64,000 nucleotides of DNA from Streptomyces sp. NBC_01478. Its GTDB lineage: Bacteria > Actinomycetota > Actinomycetes > Streptomycetales > Streptomycetaceae. This document shows, one piece after another, positions 46,108 through 54,877 of this stretch (position 1 is its first letter; each line of letters opens with the position of its first letter). The position numbers were made by a program, and so were the translations under genes. The stretch covers positions 11,637,501 to 11,701,500 of the forward strand of contig NZ_CP109444.1 in assembly GCF_036227225.1 (NCBI RefSeq). The letters run 5' to 3'. The notes under the pieces were generated by a model. That model saw only the letters and a program-made list of their open reading frames with translations. It had not been told where the DNA came from and did no database searches.

Positions 46108-46926
46108 TCAGTCGATGAGTTCGAGCACCGTCTTGGGGCCGGCTCCGTTCACCACGTCGTCGGCGCCGCTGATGTGGCGCTGCCACAGCTTCTCGGCCTC
46201 GTCCGCCTTGCCGGACTCGATCAGGCCGACCAGGCGCACATGGGCCCGGTGCCCCTTCAGGGCCTGTGCCTTCTGAGTCGCGGCGTCGGTGGCGGCCGCG
46301 GTGTACGAGGCGTTGGCCCGGTCGATGATGTTGCGCAGCATGCCGCACAGGAGGATCAGCGTCTGGTTGCCGGTCAGTTCGATCAGCAGGGCGTGGAAGG
46401 TGTCCTGGGCCTCGACCAGGCCCAGCGGGTCGTCCAGGACGGTCTTCTCGGTCGCCACGGCGTCCCGCAGGCGCTTGATGTCGTCCGCCGTGTGCTTGGC
46501 GGCCAGTTGGCGCACGCACGGCGGCTCGATGAGGGCCGCGGCGCGGTAGACGTCGCCCAGGGTGGCGCCGCGGTATTCGAGGATCAGACCGGCGAAGCGG
46601 GCGGCGACATCGGAGTCAGGCGCACTCACCCGGGCGCCTCCGTGCGCACCGCGCCGCACGGTGATCAGCGACTCCGACTCCAGGACGCGGAACGCCTCGC
46701 GCAGCGTCGGCCGTGAGATGCCGAACTGCTCCATCAGCCCTGACTCCGGCGGCAAAGCGTCGCCGGGCTTCAGCTCGCCCCGTACGATCTGGCGGCGCAG
46801 CTCCGCCGCGACCAGCTCGGCGGTCTTCGGGACACGCACCTGGCGTCCGACGCGGCCACGCGCGGGGACGGGCACGGTGGGCGTTTCTGCGCGGGCTGCC
46901 TCGGCCACGGCGGGCTCCTCCGTCAT
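46108..46926 (-). CDS. GntR family transcriptional regulator, FCD (FadR) subfamily
   Basis: 272 residues: an N-terminal extension, then a winged helix (VPKTAELVAAELRRQIVRGE; SRPTLREAFRVLESESLI; RRGAHGGARV) and an FCD domain (VEAQDTFHALLIELTGNQTL; GHRAHVRLVGLIESG). The recognition helix is identical in sequence to that of the regulator at 24,554 over SRPTLREAFRVLESESLI, while the FCD domains differ more. This suggests one operator read by two sensors of different ligands. Divergent from the crotonase at 47,081. Confidence 0.88.
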   Translation of the reverse strand: MTEEPAVAEAARAETPTVPVPARGRVGRQVRVPKTAELVAAELRRQIVRGELKPGDALPPESGLMEQFGISRPTLREAFRVLESESLITVRRGAHGGARVSAPDSDVAARFAGLILEYRGATLGDVYRAAALIEPPCVRQLAAKHTADDIKRLRDAVATEKTVLDDPLGLVEAQDTFHALLIELTGNQTLILLCGMLRNIIDRANASYTAAATDAATQKAQALKGHRAHVRLVGLIESGKADEAEKLWQRHISGADDVVNGAGPKTVLELID

Positions 46927-47030
46927 ATAGCAAAATGAATCGTCTTAGTGCATCGAGGGTACCAGGTCAAGATCTGGATGATCTTTCCTTGGCCGGGCCC
47001 GATCTGGTGCCCGGACCGTGGTTGGGTATA

Positions 47031-47050
47031 TAGATGATTCATCTAGCTAT
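47031..47050. promoter_or_regulatory. putative operator in the GntR/crotonase divergent region
   Basis: TAGATGATTCATCTA (47,031-47,045) has perfect 7-bp arms and runs into TAGCTAT (47,044-47,050), the half site of the locus motif. A further ATATAGCAAAATGAA lies next to the regulator start (46,925-46,939). Consistent with autoregulation. Confidence 0.45.
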
Positions 47051-47080
47051 AAACCTGAACGGGCTCTGGGAGTGACCTCG

Positions 47081-47908
47081 ATGAACGAGCATGCGGCCCC
47101 GGTGATCCTCAGCGAACTGACCGACGACGGGGTCATGCTGCTCACCCTGAACCGGCCCGAACAGCACAACGCCTGGACGCTGGAGATGGAATTGCTCTAC
47201 AACGAGCTGTTCGACCGCGCCGAGGCGGACCCGGCGGTACGGGCCGTCGTCCTCACCGGCGCGGGACGAAGCTTCTGCCCCGGGATGGACATGAGCGTCC
47301 TGGACGGCGCGTCCTCCGGGGCGCGCCCGTGGCCGACCGACCGGCTGCCGCCGCGCACCCGGCCCATGTCGTTCCCCAAGCCGCTGGTGGCCGCCGTCAA
47401 CGGCGCCTGCGCCGGCATCGGCTTCAACCAGGCACTCATGTGCGACGTGCGGTTCGCCGTGCCGGACGCCAAGTTCGCCGCCGCGTTCAGCGCCCGCGGC
47501 CTGGTGGCCGAGGACGGCGTCTCGTGGCTCCTGCCACGGCTCGTCGGCTACGGGAACGCGAGCGACCTGCTGCTGTCCTCACGCCGGATCACCGGAACGG
47601 AGGCGGAGGCGATGGGCCTGGTCAACCGTCTCGTCGAGCCGGAGGAACTGCTCCCGGCGGCCCTCGCGTACGCCACGGAACTCGCCCGCTCGGCCAGCCC
47701 GTACGCGATGTCCCTGATCAAGCGGCAACTGGCCGACGACCAGGCGAGAAGCTTCACCGAGAGCCGCGACGCCGCCGCCGCGCTGCTGGCCACGGCGAAA
47801 CGCGCCCCGGACTACCGCGAGGGTGTGCGCAGCTTCATCGAACGCCGACAGCCGGAGTTCGCCGGGCTGGGGGAGAACGTGCCGGAGCCGGCGGAGGCCT
47901 CGTCGTGA
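47081..47908 (+). CDS. enoyl-CoA hydratase/isomerase (crotonase family)
   Basis: 275 residues: LNRPEQHNAWTLEMELLYN, GAGRSFCPGMDMSVLD, AAVNGACAGIGFNQALMCD, RGLVAEDGVSWLLPRLVG with Glu in the catalytic stretch. ATG 47,081 is preceded by GGGAGTG; the upstream in-frame GTG 47,018 would include the operator. Paralogue of 40,478. GTGA overlap with the next gene. Confidence 0.85.
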   Translation: MNEHAAPVILSELTDDGVMLLTLNRPEQHNAWTLEMELLYNELFDRAEADPAVRAVVLTGAGRSFCPGMDMSVLDGASSGARPWPTDRLPPRTRPMSFPKPLVAAVNGACAGIGFNQALMCDVRFAVPDAKFAAAFSARGLVAEDGVSWLLPRLVGYGNASDLLLSSRRITGTEAEAMGLVNRLVEPEELLPAALAYATELARSASPYAMSLIKRQLADDQARSFTESRDAAAALLATAKRAPDYREGVRSFIERRQPEFAGLGENVPEPAEASS

Positions 47909-48480
47909 GCCGCGCCGAACTCCCGCTGCACCGCCGGACCATCACCGTCACTGCCCACCAGGAGCCCGGCAGCGAGGAGATCTCGGTCGAGGCGGAGCTG
48001 CGCGACGAGCGGCCGTGGGCCGAGCCGGCAGCCGCCGACATCCATCGAATGGTGCTGGCGGTGCGGGTCCGCCTCGCGGACATGACCATCGTGGCCGCCG
48101 ACGCGGACATGCTGACGTTTCCGCATGCCGAGTGCCCGCTCATCACCCCGGTCTTCGGCAGCCTGGTCGGCCTGGGCGTCGCCGCCGGATACAACCGGGC
48201 GATCCAGGAGCGGTTCCGCGGCGTCCTGGGCTGCTCCCACCTCTACGAACTGGCCCGGGTGCTCGGCCCGGCCGTGGTGCAGGCGGCCATGTCCGCCAAC
48301 GCGCGCCGCCGTGACGCGGGCGAGGTCGCGAACGGCCCGCGCGCCACGGCCGGGGTGCTGAACAGTTGCCACATCTGGGCGCCGGACGGCGTGGGCCTGC
48401 GCAAGCTCGACGCGGGCTGGCGCCCGGGGAGCGGGCCGCGCCCGGTTCCCGGACTCGGGACGTTCGAGACGCGAGAGTGA
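47905..48480 (+). CDS. DUF2889 family protein
   Basis: 191 residues starting at GTG 47,905 in a 4-base overlap. Pattern LPLHRRTITVTAHQEPGSEE, MVLAVRVRLADMTIVAADAD, GCSHLYELARVLGPAVVQA, LNSCHIWAPDGVG matches DUF2889, a family of unknown function found in CoA-dependent aromatic or terpenoid catabolic loci. Conserved His and Cys (GCSHL, NSCHIW) could bind a metal. Last gene of the locus before the island. Confidence 0.75.
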   Translation: MSRAELPLHRRTITVTAHQEPGSEEISVEAELRDERPWAEPAAADIHRMVLAVRVRLADMTIVAADADMLTFPHAECPLITPVFGSLVGLGVAAGYNRAIQERFRGVLGCSHLYELARVLGPAVVQAAMSANARRRDAGEVANGPRATAGVLNSCHIWAPDGVGLRKLDAGWRPGSGPRPVPGLGTFETRE

Positions 48481-48589
48481 GTCCGCGGGGCTGAGGGGCG
48501 GTTACGAGAAGGCGGGGCCTGGGTGGTCGCGGCCGACCGCGCGGATGCGGAATCGGCCCGGGTGGGCCTACTTGGAGCCCTCCGGCGCG

Positions 48590-48662
48590 GCGGCAGCCGC
48601 TGACTGACCGCGACCTGGGGTGCCGCCGAACCGGCTTCGATCAGCCGCCGTTGAACCTGCCT
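48590..48662. repeat. left remnant of a 25-bp degenerate tandem repeat array
   Basis: 48,626-48,662 matches 61,373-61,409 at 34 of 37 positions (CCGAACCGGCTTCGAYCAGC core). The unit is the same CAGCCGTCnnCGAACC type as the array at 61,364-61,513. The rest of 48,481-48,739 holds no recognisable gene. Confidence 0.65.
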
Positions 48663-48739
48663 TAGCTTGTTCTTTATGGCCTGAGCCGCTTTGAGAGTGC
48701 GTGACGCGACCCGATGAGACGCTGAGTAGGGTTGTGCTC

Positions 48740-49015
48740 ATGGCCAAGGGGATGGGGCGGCTGCCCAAGGTGGATCTGGACAGCGGCGTCGAGGACGTGA
48801 CGCTGTCCATCCTGGAGTGGCTTGGCGAGCAGGGAGTCGGCGCCATGATCCGGGTCGACGCGGAGCGCATGCGTGACGGTCAGCCGGCGTGGACATTCGC
48901 TGCTTCAGGTGGGCCGCTCGACGGTGGGATGAGAGCCGACGGGGCCTCGGTCGCCGAGTGCATGGGCATGGCACTGCTTCGATTGCGCGAGGCCGGGCTG
49001 GCTGTTCCATTCTGA
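48740..49015 (+). CDS. small hypothetical protein inside the outer IS
   Basis: 91 residues (MAKGMGRLPKVDLDSGVED start). Unrecognised family; acidic, with a central sheet-like segment GAMIRVDAERMRDG. It is convergent with, and overlaps, the end of the transposase remnant, and lies within the IS ends, so it may be a passenger or regulator of the element. AGTAGGG precedes the ATG at a weak distance. Confidence 0.5.
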   Translation: MAKGMGRLPKVDLDSGVEDVTLSILEWLGEQGVGAMIRVDAERMRDGQPAWTFAASGGPLDGGMRADGASVAECMGMALLRLREAGLAVPF

Positions 49016-49890
49016 CTTCGTGCTCCGTCCCTGAGCTGATCGCGTTCGGTGATGCTTTCGGGGAGTCTGGTGGTCTTTCCCACGTCGTAGCGGGTGGCGG
49101 GGTGCCGGTTTTTCGAGCCGGGTGGCCTGCCGGGGCCCGGTCGGCTGGGTTTGGGTGCACGCGCCGGGCAAGGCAGTTTCGGGCGGAGGTTCCTGAACGC
49201 CCGGCGGATCGGGGCCGGGGTGAGTCGGCCGGGCCCGGCGGGCTTCTCCCGGGGGTGGCGCAAGTCGGCGGCGGCCTCGCGCAGGAGGCGGATCTGGGTG
49301 TGGGCGGCGATGATCAGCCAGGTCCAGCGCTCGTCGGCCTCGGGGGTTCGCAGCTTCGGACGGGTCCACCCGAGGGTCTGTTTCACCAGCCTGAAGAGGT
49401 GCTCGATGTCGAACCTGCGCAGGAACGCCTGCCAGCGCACGTCGACGCCCTCGCTGTTCAGGCCGGTGGCGGACGACCAGAGCCAGAGCGGGAGCGGGTC
49501 GCCTCCGCCGGGCAGGCGGTCGACCTGGAGGCGGATCAAAGTGCCTTCGATGATGGGGAGTTCGCCGGTGTGGTCGATCCAGGCGGAGCGGGTGGTCAGG
49601 CGGGGGTGGATACGGTCTCAGGCCATCGCTCGGGCAGTGCCGTACCGGTCGGTGACCTGCATGGTTGCCGCGTCCGGCTCGCCCCAGGTGTCCGGCTTGG
49701 CGAAGCGGAGCTCCTTGCCGTGCTTCGGCGGTCGCCCGCCCTGGGGGTAGGACAGGGCGTACTCCTTGAGCGAGGGCGTCGGCCGTCGCATGACGCGGTC
49801 GGAGTGCATGCGCCCAAGGACCTCGACGGGGAGCCCGTCGAGGAGGTGGGCCATGCGCGGGGCGTCGTAGCCGGCGTCGAAGACAATGAG
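48880..49890 (-). pseudogene. transposase, C-terminal half, with an in-frame stop
   Basis: Same family as the N-terminal half at 54,084-54,678. Reading on the minus strand: IVFDAGYDAPRMAHLLDG, then RYGTARAMA followed by TGA (49,618-49,620), where related proteins have Trp, then DRIHPRLTTRSAW, LWLWSS, RRFDIEHLFRLVKQTLGW in the same frame. So one nonsense change breaks this half. The 3' end is unclear; the frame stays open to 48,880 across the small opposite-strand gene. Confidence 0.75.
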
Positions 49891-49906
49891 CTCTTTCCAA
49901 CCTCGG
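49884..49906. mobile_element. left end of inner element: target duplication and inverted repeat
   Basis: AATGAG (49,885-49,890) is followed by CTCTTTCCAACCTCGG, the counterpart of the right end read on the other strand (GAGCGCTTTCCAACCT). See the entry for 49,891-54,083. Confidence 0.7.
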
Positions 49907-50079
49907 TTTGAGGTGGTTGAGGCGGATGGCGAGGAAGGCCCGGGGATGAAGGGCCGCAGTCCTCACTGGATGCGACACACTCGCCACTTCAGACACGAAG
50001 GGCGTACAGCCCTTTCGCGTTGGAGAGGCGATATCTCATATCCCGTCCTCAATGTTCGGGACATCGTCCCGCCGACTGA
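49891..50079. other. left-end sequence of the inner element, no gene
   Basis: About 190 bases between the inverted repeat and the SDR stop. Contains inverted short motifs (e.g. AGGGC..GCCCT around 50,006-50,013) but no convincing coding frame. Confidence 0.4.
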
Positions 50080-50793
50080 TTACACGAGGCGGTGGCCACC
50101 GTCGGCGTGCAGGACGGTGCCTGTGATGAAGCCGTTGCGCATCAGCGCCACGATGGCGTGGGCGATGTCCTCAGGGCGGCCGACGCGGCCGACGGGGAGG
50201 GCTTCGGCCTTGGCGGCCAAGGTTGCGGCCTTGCCGCTGCCTGAGATGAGATCCCACACCGGGGTGTCGACCCAGCCAGGGGAGATCACGTTCACCCGGA
50301 TCGGGGCCAGCTCCAAGGCGGCCGCGCGGGCGAACGAGGCGAGCGCTCCGTTCACGGCCGCGACCATCGAGCCGCGCGGGCTGGGACGGTATGCGGCGAT
50401 GCCCGAAGTAAGGGTGATCGATCCGCCGGGCCGGAGGGCAGGGGCGGCGTGCTTGGCGAGGAGGACGGCACCGATGAGCTTGGAGTCGAGCACCCCGCGG
50501 GCCGTGTCCACGTCGAACTCGGCGATGGGCTGATAGGCGCCGACCCCGTCGACCGCGGTTGTTACAACGTGGTCTGCGGGCTCGTTGAAGAGGCGCGCGA
50601 CGTCGTTCTCATGGGTGATGTCGGCCTGAACGGTCCGTACGCGATCCGACGCAAGAGAGCGCGCCGCCTCTTCCAGGCGTTCGGGGGAGCGGGAGGCGAT
50701 GGTGACCTCGGAACCCTCGGAGAGCAGGGTCTCGGCCAGCGCGAGTCCTATGCCGGAGCTACCGCCGACGATGATGACGTGTTCTGTGGTCAT
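50080..50793 (-). CDS. atypical SDR family protein without the YxxxK motif
   Basis: 237 residues. Nucleotide motif VGGSSGIGLALAE near the N-terminus; GSITLTSGIAAYRPSPRG carries the Ser region, but the catalytic Tyr and Lys are replaced (GSMVAAVNGALASF). The same pattern is known in an atypical SDR branch. Ends NGFITGTVLHADGGHRLV. Located 43 bases downstream of the LysR gene on the same strand and probably its target. Confidence 0.8.
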   Translation of the reverse strand: MTTEHVIIVGGSSGIGLALAETLLSEGSEVTIASRSPERLEEAARSLASDRVRTVQADITHENDVARLFNEPADHVVTTAVDGVGAYQPIAEFDVDTARGVLDSKLIGAVLLAKHAAPALRPGGSITLTSGIAAYRPSPRGSMVAAVNGALASFARAAALELAPIRVNVISPGWVDTPVWDLISGSGKAATLAAKAEALPVGRVGRPEDIAHAIVALMRNGFITGTVLHADGGHRLV

Positions 50794-50836
50794 GGCCCTA
50801 CCGGATCATCGAGCGTGATCGTGCGTCCACGTCGTG

Positions 50837-51745
50837 TTATCGAAGGGTCGTTCGGCGCAGACTAACGTTCCTGGTCAGAGTGGGCAGGAGGGCGCGGAGT
50901 GCCGGATTGTGGCTGTCCGTGCGCCATGCGGCGGCGTACGTGATCGACAGCGGGGCGTTCCGGAGCGGCCGCCAGACAAGGTCGGGCGGCGAGACGGCGC
51001 GAGCCGAGCTCAGGCTGAACGCAGCGGGCCGCAGCGGTAGCACGGCGCGCAACTGCGCATGAGGCATCGCGCTCTCGCTGAGAGCGACATCGGCGCCGAG
51101 GGCGTGCAGGCGGTCCACCATCGCGTCGTGCACGTCGGGCGCGAACTCTCTCGCGAAGAGGATCAGTTCACGGCCGGCGAGATCGGTCGGATCAACGACC
51201 TCTCGTGCGGCAAGCGGATTGGCCGCCGACATCAGCACGCCCAGCTCCTCCTCGGCGACCTCCACCCGTTGTACGCCCTCGGGCGACGCGGACGGGACGC
51301 GCAGCAGTGCGAGGTCGACCTCGCCGCCCTCCAGCATCGCGAGCTGCTGCGCGGTCGTGCCGCCCAGCAGTGTCATCCGGCAGCCCGGCACGTGGTCGGC
51401 CAGAAGCTCCTCGATCTGTCCCGGGAGCCACGGCGGCACCCCGTTCAGCAGCCCGAAGCGCAGTACCGGGTCGTCGACACCCGCTGCGCGGCGCGTCTCC
51501 CGAAGTGCGTGGTCGGTCGCTCGCAGCGCCTCCTTGGCCGTATGAAGCAGGACCTCTCCCGCGGGCATCAGCCGTACGCCGCGACTGTGCCGGACCAGCA
51601 GCGGCGCGCCGATCTCGCGCTCGACCGCCTTGATCTGCTGGCTGAGCGTGGGCGTGGAGATGTGTAGTCGCTCGGCCGCGCGCCCAAAGTGCAGGGCCTC
51701 CGCGACGGCAACGAAGTAGCGAAGCTGCCGAAGTTCCACTGGCAC
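50837..51745 (-). CDS. LysR family transcriptional regulator
   Basis: 302 residues: N-terminal HTH (LRQLRYFVAVAEALHFGRAA; SQQIKAVEREIGAPLLVRHS) and a LysR substrate domain (VDLALLRVP, ELILFAREFAPDVHD). Reads towards the SDR at 50,080. Cargo of the inner element; not related to the GntR regulon. Confidence 0.87.
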   Translation of the reverse strand: MPVELRQLRYFVAVAEALHFGRAAERLHISTPTLSQQIKAVEREIGAPLLVRHSRGVRLMPAGEVLLHTAKEALRATDHALRETRRAAGVDDPVLRFGLLNGVPPWLPGQIEELLADHVPGCRMTLLGGTTAQQLAMLEGGEVDLALLRVPSASPEGVQRVEVAEEELGVLMSAANPLAAREVVDPTDLAGRELILFAREFAPDVHDAMVDRLHALGADVALSESAMPHAQLRAVLPLRPAAFSLSSARAVSPPDLVWRPLRNAPLSITYAAAWRTDSHNPALRALLPTLTRNVSLRRTTLR

Positions 51746-51862
51746 ATCGTACGAAGATCAACGCAGGCACCACATCGGTGGACGCTTGTCCCGGGCATCA
51801 GGTCGGGGAGTACAACCATTTTGCCCCGCAGTGCCCAATCCATTTAAGAGAGCCCGGCGGTA

Positions 51863-51938
51863 GGCGTCACTTGAGTCTTCTGGTGGTGGGTAGGTGTCCC
51901 AGCGGTAGCGCGGCGGACGCGCGTGCGGAGCGTGACGA
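51863..51938 (-). pseudogene. fragment of an IS5-type transposase 3' end
   Basis: Aligns with 53,275-53,361, the last codons and stop of the transposase pseudogene there (shared GGCGTCACTYGAG; CCCAGCGG; TGCGGAGCGTGACGA). In the native frame it ends TTRRLK and stop. With the copy at 53,280 it brackets the SDR/MerR genes in direct orientation. Confidence 0.65.
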
Positions 51939-52018
51939 GTACGCATGGCCGCGCCCGGCTGATCCGTAGATCCTCGAACGTCGGCTGAAGCCTGGCCGGG
52001 CGGGCGGCTGCTGAAGGG

Positions 52019-52729
52019 TCAGGCGGCGGGAACCGCCTGCGGATAGAGCACGCTCGGGTCGGCGGACAGGGCCGCCTTGAGCTGGACGCAGTTGTTGTCG
52101 GCGAGGATCTCCATCTTCGCGGCCTCGATACCGTCGAGGGCGGCGCGCACGACATCGGCGGGGTCGTTCTTCTCCACGTCCCACCCGGCCATCATGTCGG
52201 TGTCGGTGCTGGCCAGGTGCAGGCCCGTCACCGCGGTTCCCTGGCCCGCGAGTTCGAGGCGGATGCCGTTGGTGAGGCTCCACGCCGCCGCCTTCGCCGC
52301 GCTGTAGGCGTTGGCCCCGTCGTAGGCGAGCCAGGACATCGCCGACAGGACGTTGAGGATGGCCCCGCCGCCATTGGCGGCCAGGACGGGGGTGAACGCC
52401 CGGACCACGTTGAGGGTGCCGAAGTAGTTGGTGTCCATCTCCAGCCGGATCTTCTCGGGGTCCCCTGTGACGAGGTTCTGCTGGGTGAAGACGCCGGCAT
52501 TGTTGATCAAGAGGGTGACGTCCGGGGCCGCGCCCGCCGCAGCGGCGACCGAAGCCGGATCGGTGATGTCGAGCCGCAGTACTTCCGCGCCGGGGAGGTC
52601 GACGAGGCGGGGGGTGCGCGCGGTCGCGTAGACCTTGGTCGCGCCCCGGTGCAGGAGCTGTTGGGCGAAGTGCCTGCCGATGCCGCGGTTGGCGCCGGTG
52701 ACGAGGGCGACGGAACCGGTGATCTTCAT
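52019..52729 (-). CDS. SDR family oxidoreductase
   Basis: 236 residues; VTGANRGIGRHFA (residues 10-22), NNAGVF, catalytic AYSAAKAA. Classical NAD(P)-dependent dehydrogenase/reductase. Divergent from the MerR regulator at 52,847 with a 16-base dyad between, so probably under its control. Unlike its neighbour at 50,080 it keeps the active site. Confidence 0.85.
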   Translation of the reverse strand: MKITGSVALVTGANRGIGRHFAQQLLHRGATKVYATARTPRLVDLPGAEVLRLDITDPASVAAAAGAAPDVTLLINNAGVFTQQNLVTGDPEKIRLEMDTNYFGTLNVVRAFTPVLAANGGGAILNVLSAMSWLAYDGANAYSAAKAAAWSLTNGIRLELAGQGTAVTGLHLASTDTDMMAGWDVEKNDPADVVRAALDGIEAAKMEILADNNCVQLKAALSADPSVLYPQAVPAA

Positions 52730-52792
52730 GGGGACTCTCCTGGCAGTGGTGAGGTGATTCCTGTCCGGGCTGTTCGCGGGTTACGCTAGAAC

Positions 52793-52808
52793 CTGACGTT
52801 GACGTCAG
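52793..52808. promoter_or_regulatory. dyad in the SDR/MerR divergent promoter
   Basis: CTGACGTTGACGTCAG: perfect 7-bp arms around TG. It sits 64 bases from the SDR start and 39 from the MerR start; likely the MerR binding site. Confidence 0.6.
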
Positions 52809-52846
52809 AGGCAAGAAATGTGATCCAGGTCACGGAGGGGGCGTTG

Positions 52847-53215
52847 ATGCGCATCGGTGAGCTGGCCTCAAGGGTGGGCGTGAGCGTGCGGGCACTGCGC
52901 TACTACGAAGAGCAGGACCTGCTGGCCTCGGCGCGCAGCCCCAGCGGCCAGCGGCAGTACCCGGACAGTGCGGTCGACCGCGTCCAGCTGATTCAGCAGC
53001 TGTACTCCGCAGGGCTGTCGAGCAGGGCGATCGTGGAACTGCTGCCGTGTGTCGAGACCGGTGACGTGACCCCCGAGCTGCTCGACCGGCTGTCGGCCGA
53101 GCGGGGCCGCATCGATGCGCAGGTCAGCACCCTGGTGAAGACCCGGGACCGGCTCGACGCCATCATCACCACGGCTGCCACAGCCAGGAGCGCGGGCCGG
53201 CCCTGCCCTCGTTGA
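52847..53215 (+). CDS. MerR family transcriptional regulator
   Basis: 122 residues beginning MRIGELASRVGVSVRALRYY (HTH), with QRQYPDSAVDRVQLIQQLYS wing and a C-terminal coiled dimerisation helix. ATG 52,847 has GGAGGGGG upstream; the in-frame 52,799 start would cut the dyad. No metal-binding Cys cluster of the classical kind (only a terminal GRPCPR), so it probably senses an organic ligand. Confidence 0.86.
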   Translation: MRIGELASRVGVSVRALRYYEEQDLLASARSPSGQRQYPDSAVDRVQLIQQLYSAGLSSRAIVELLPCVETGDVTPELLDRLSAERGRIDAQVSTLVKTRDRLDAIITTAATARSAGRPCPR

Positions 53216-53279
53216 GCAGCGCGCCTTCCCCAGACGTGCGGCAGCGCGCCCGACGCAGACGGGCGCCCGTCAGCAGGCG

Positions 53280-54033
53280 TCACTCGAGCCTCTTGGTGGT
53301 GGACCGTCCGTCCCAGCGGCAGAGCGGGGTCGCGCGGCGGATGAGCATGCGGAGCGTGACGATTGCGGCGGACAGGTAGAGGTAGAAGTCCACAACGCAC
53401 TGGCGCTTCTCGGTGCAGCGGTGGAGCTTGCCGAAGCCGTTCATCGATGCGTGGCTCCGCTCCACGACCCACCTCTTGCCGGTCTGGATCGGTGCGGGCA
53501 CGCCCTTGCGGGCGATCTCGCCGGTGAAGCCCAGTTCCTCGAGCGCGGCTCGGGTCTTGTCACTGTCCGCCCAGCAGTTGGCGCCTGCGTCGGCGAGCGC
53601 GTCGACGATGTCGTGCTCGCGGGCCGCACGGACACTGTGGACAGCCCCGGGGAGGGCCGGCGAGGCCCACAGCAGGCGACCGAAAGGGTCGGCGATGACC
53701 TGCACGTGCATCCCGTGCTTCTTATGCTTGCCCGAGTGGAAGGGCCGGTCGGCGGTAATACGGTCCATCGGGAGCAGCGTTCCGTCCAGCAGGACGAACG
53801 CCTTCATCGACGCCGCCCGGGCTGCCTCGGCGAGTGTCGGGGCGAGGTCTGCCAGCAGGTCGACCGCTTCGGTGATGTAGCGGTAGGCGGTGGTCGTACC
53901 GATGCCGAACCCGGCCGCGAGCTGGGCGTAGGGGTGGCCGTTGCGGAGATGGGCGAGGGCGGGTAGACAAGCACGTGAAGCCTCTGGTGGAGACGGTTCT
54001 CTTGGTCGAAAACCCGTCTACCAGGGGCTTCAC
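53280..54033 (-). pseudogene. chimeric IS5-superfamily transposase, internally deleted
   Basis: The 5' start (GTG 54,033, KPLVDGFSTKRT) shifts frame after about 20 codons and resumes in another frame at LAHLRNGHPYAQLAAGFGIG, about 50 codons of the usual N-terminus being absent. KAFVLLDGTLLPMDRI to DAGANCWADS is one IS5-type family; from DKTRAALEELGFTGEIARKG to the end it matches a different one. A 21-bp imperfect inverted repeat (53,975-53,995 / 54,013-54,033) covers the start. Confidence 0.72.
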
Positions 54034-54083
54034 CTGTCTGTCAGCTCAACTGCCCAGCTCAGTCGACAGGTTGGAAAGCGCTC

Positions 54084-54678
54084 AATGAGGATGTCACGGT
54101 CGCCGACATGCCAACGGCCCATCTCGATGCGGTCGGTGACCACCCGGCGGAGCTGGGCAGCGGTGACCTCGGCGACGTCGTCGACAGGCTCGAGACGGAC
54201 GGCGTCCAGGAGCTGGCACCAGGACGTCCGGCCCGATTCGAGGGCGGCGACGAAGGAGCACGGCCAGCCGGGGACGAACTGGTCCGAGGACCGTCCGCTG
54301 CGGCCGTAGACATGGCAGAACAGACGGTCCGCGCTGGTCGGCGCGTCGGGTCGGAGCCAGTTGCTGACGTCGACGGCCAGGACCAGGTGCCCGTCGGCGG
54401 CCCGCGGCATCGGCAGACCAGCCAGCACCTGCCGCAGACCGATGCACGTCCATGTTCCCGCTGTTCAACGCCTCGTACATCGCGCCGTGCCCACGCCGGT
54501 GCTCGGCCGTCAGCGTCAGATTCACCGGCGTGGTCACCGGCCCGTCCGCGCACAGCACCGTGTCGGTCAGCTCGAACAGCGTGTCCCCGCGCACGGTCAG
54601 ACTGTCGAAGAAGTCGTTCCGGAAGTGTGATGCCACCGCGCACGCTTCGCGCCGGACATCGTGATGCAGCAGACGCAT
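54084..54678 (-). pseudogene. transposase, N-terminal half, frameshifted
   Basis: Starts MRLLHHDVRREACAVASHF and reads to ALNSGNMDVHR, where one extra T near 54,440 shifts the frame; the protein continues LRQVLAGLPMPRAADGHLV, AVDVSNWLRPDAPTSADRLF, GRWHVGDRDILI and stops at the inner element. The C-terminal half is at 48,880-49,890, 4.2 kb away. Confidence 0.75.
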
Positions 54679-54877
54679 TCCCCCCACGGCCTTCGTACTG
54701 GTCAAGTGCCTCTTTGGTCGGAGCACATGATCAGACGGAGGCCGTGTTCACGTCCCCGGAATCCCTGTATGAGTGATCACGTTCGGGGCATCGTTCGAGG
54801 TCAGACCATTAAGAACAAGCTAAGTGCCTGTTTCTCAACCTCCGGTATGGATCTTTGAGTGGGTCTAGTCTGGTTTG

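Larger units (their letters stand above)
49891..54083. mobile_element. inner 4.2-kb element inserted in the transposase gene
   Basis: The flanking transposase halves join precisely when 49,891-54,083 and one AATGAG copy (49,885-49,890 / 54,084-54,089) are removed, restoring DILIVFDAGYDA. The ends are imperfect inverted repeats sharing CTTTCCAACCT. Cargo: SDR and LysR genes, an IS5-type 3' fragment, SDR and MerR genes, and a broken chimeric IS5-type transposase at the right end. Confidence 0.75.
48661..54824. mobile_element. outer insertion sequence, interrupted by an inner element
   Basis: Terminal inverted repeats of 24 bp match at 22 positions: left 48,661-48,684 begins CTTAGCTTGTTCTT, right 54,801-54,824 ends AAGAACAAGCTAAG. 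TGC flanks both ends (48,658-48,660 and 54,825-54,827), a possible 3-bp target duplication. Without the 4.2-kb inner element the unit would be about 1.96 kb with one transposase (minus) and one small plus-strand gene. Confidence 0.7.

Noticed and set aside
53975..54033. Inverted repeat as a transcription terminator
   Set aside because: Its arms fall within the start of the transposase pseudogene and resemble internal IS sequence; no gene ends there.
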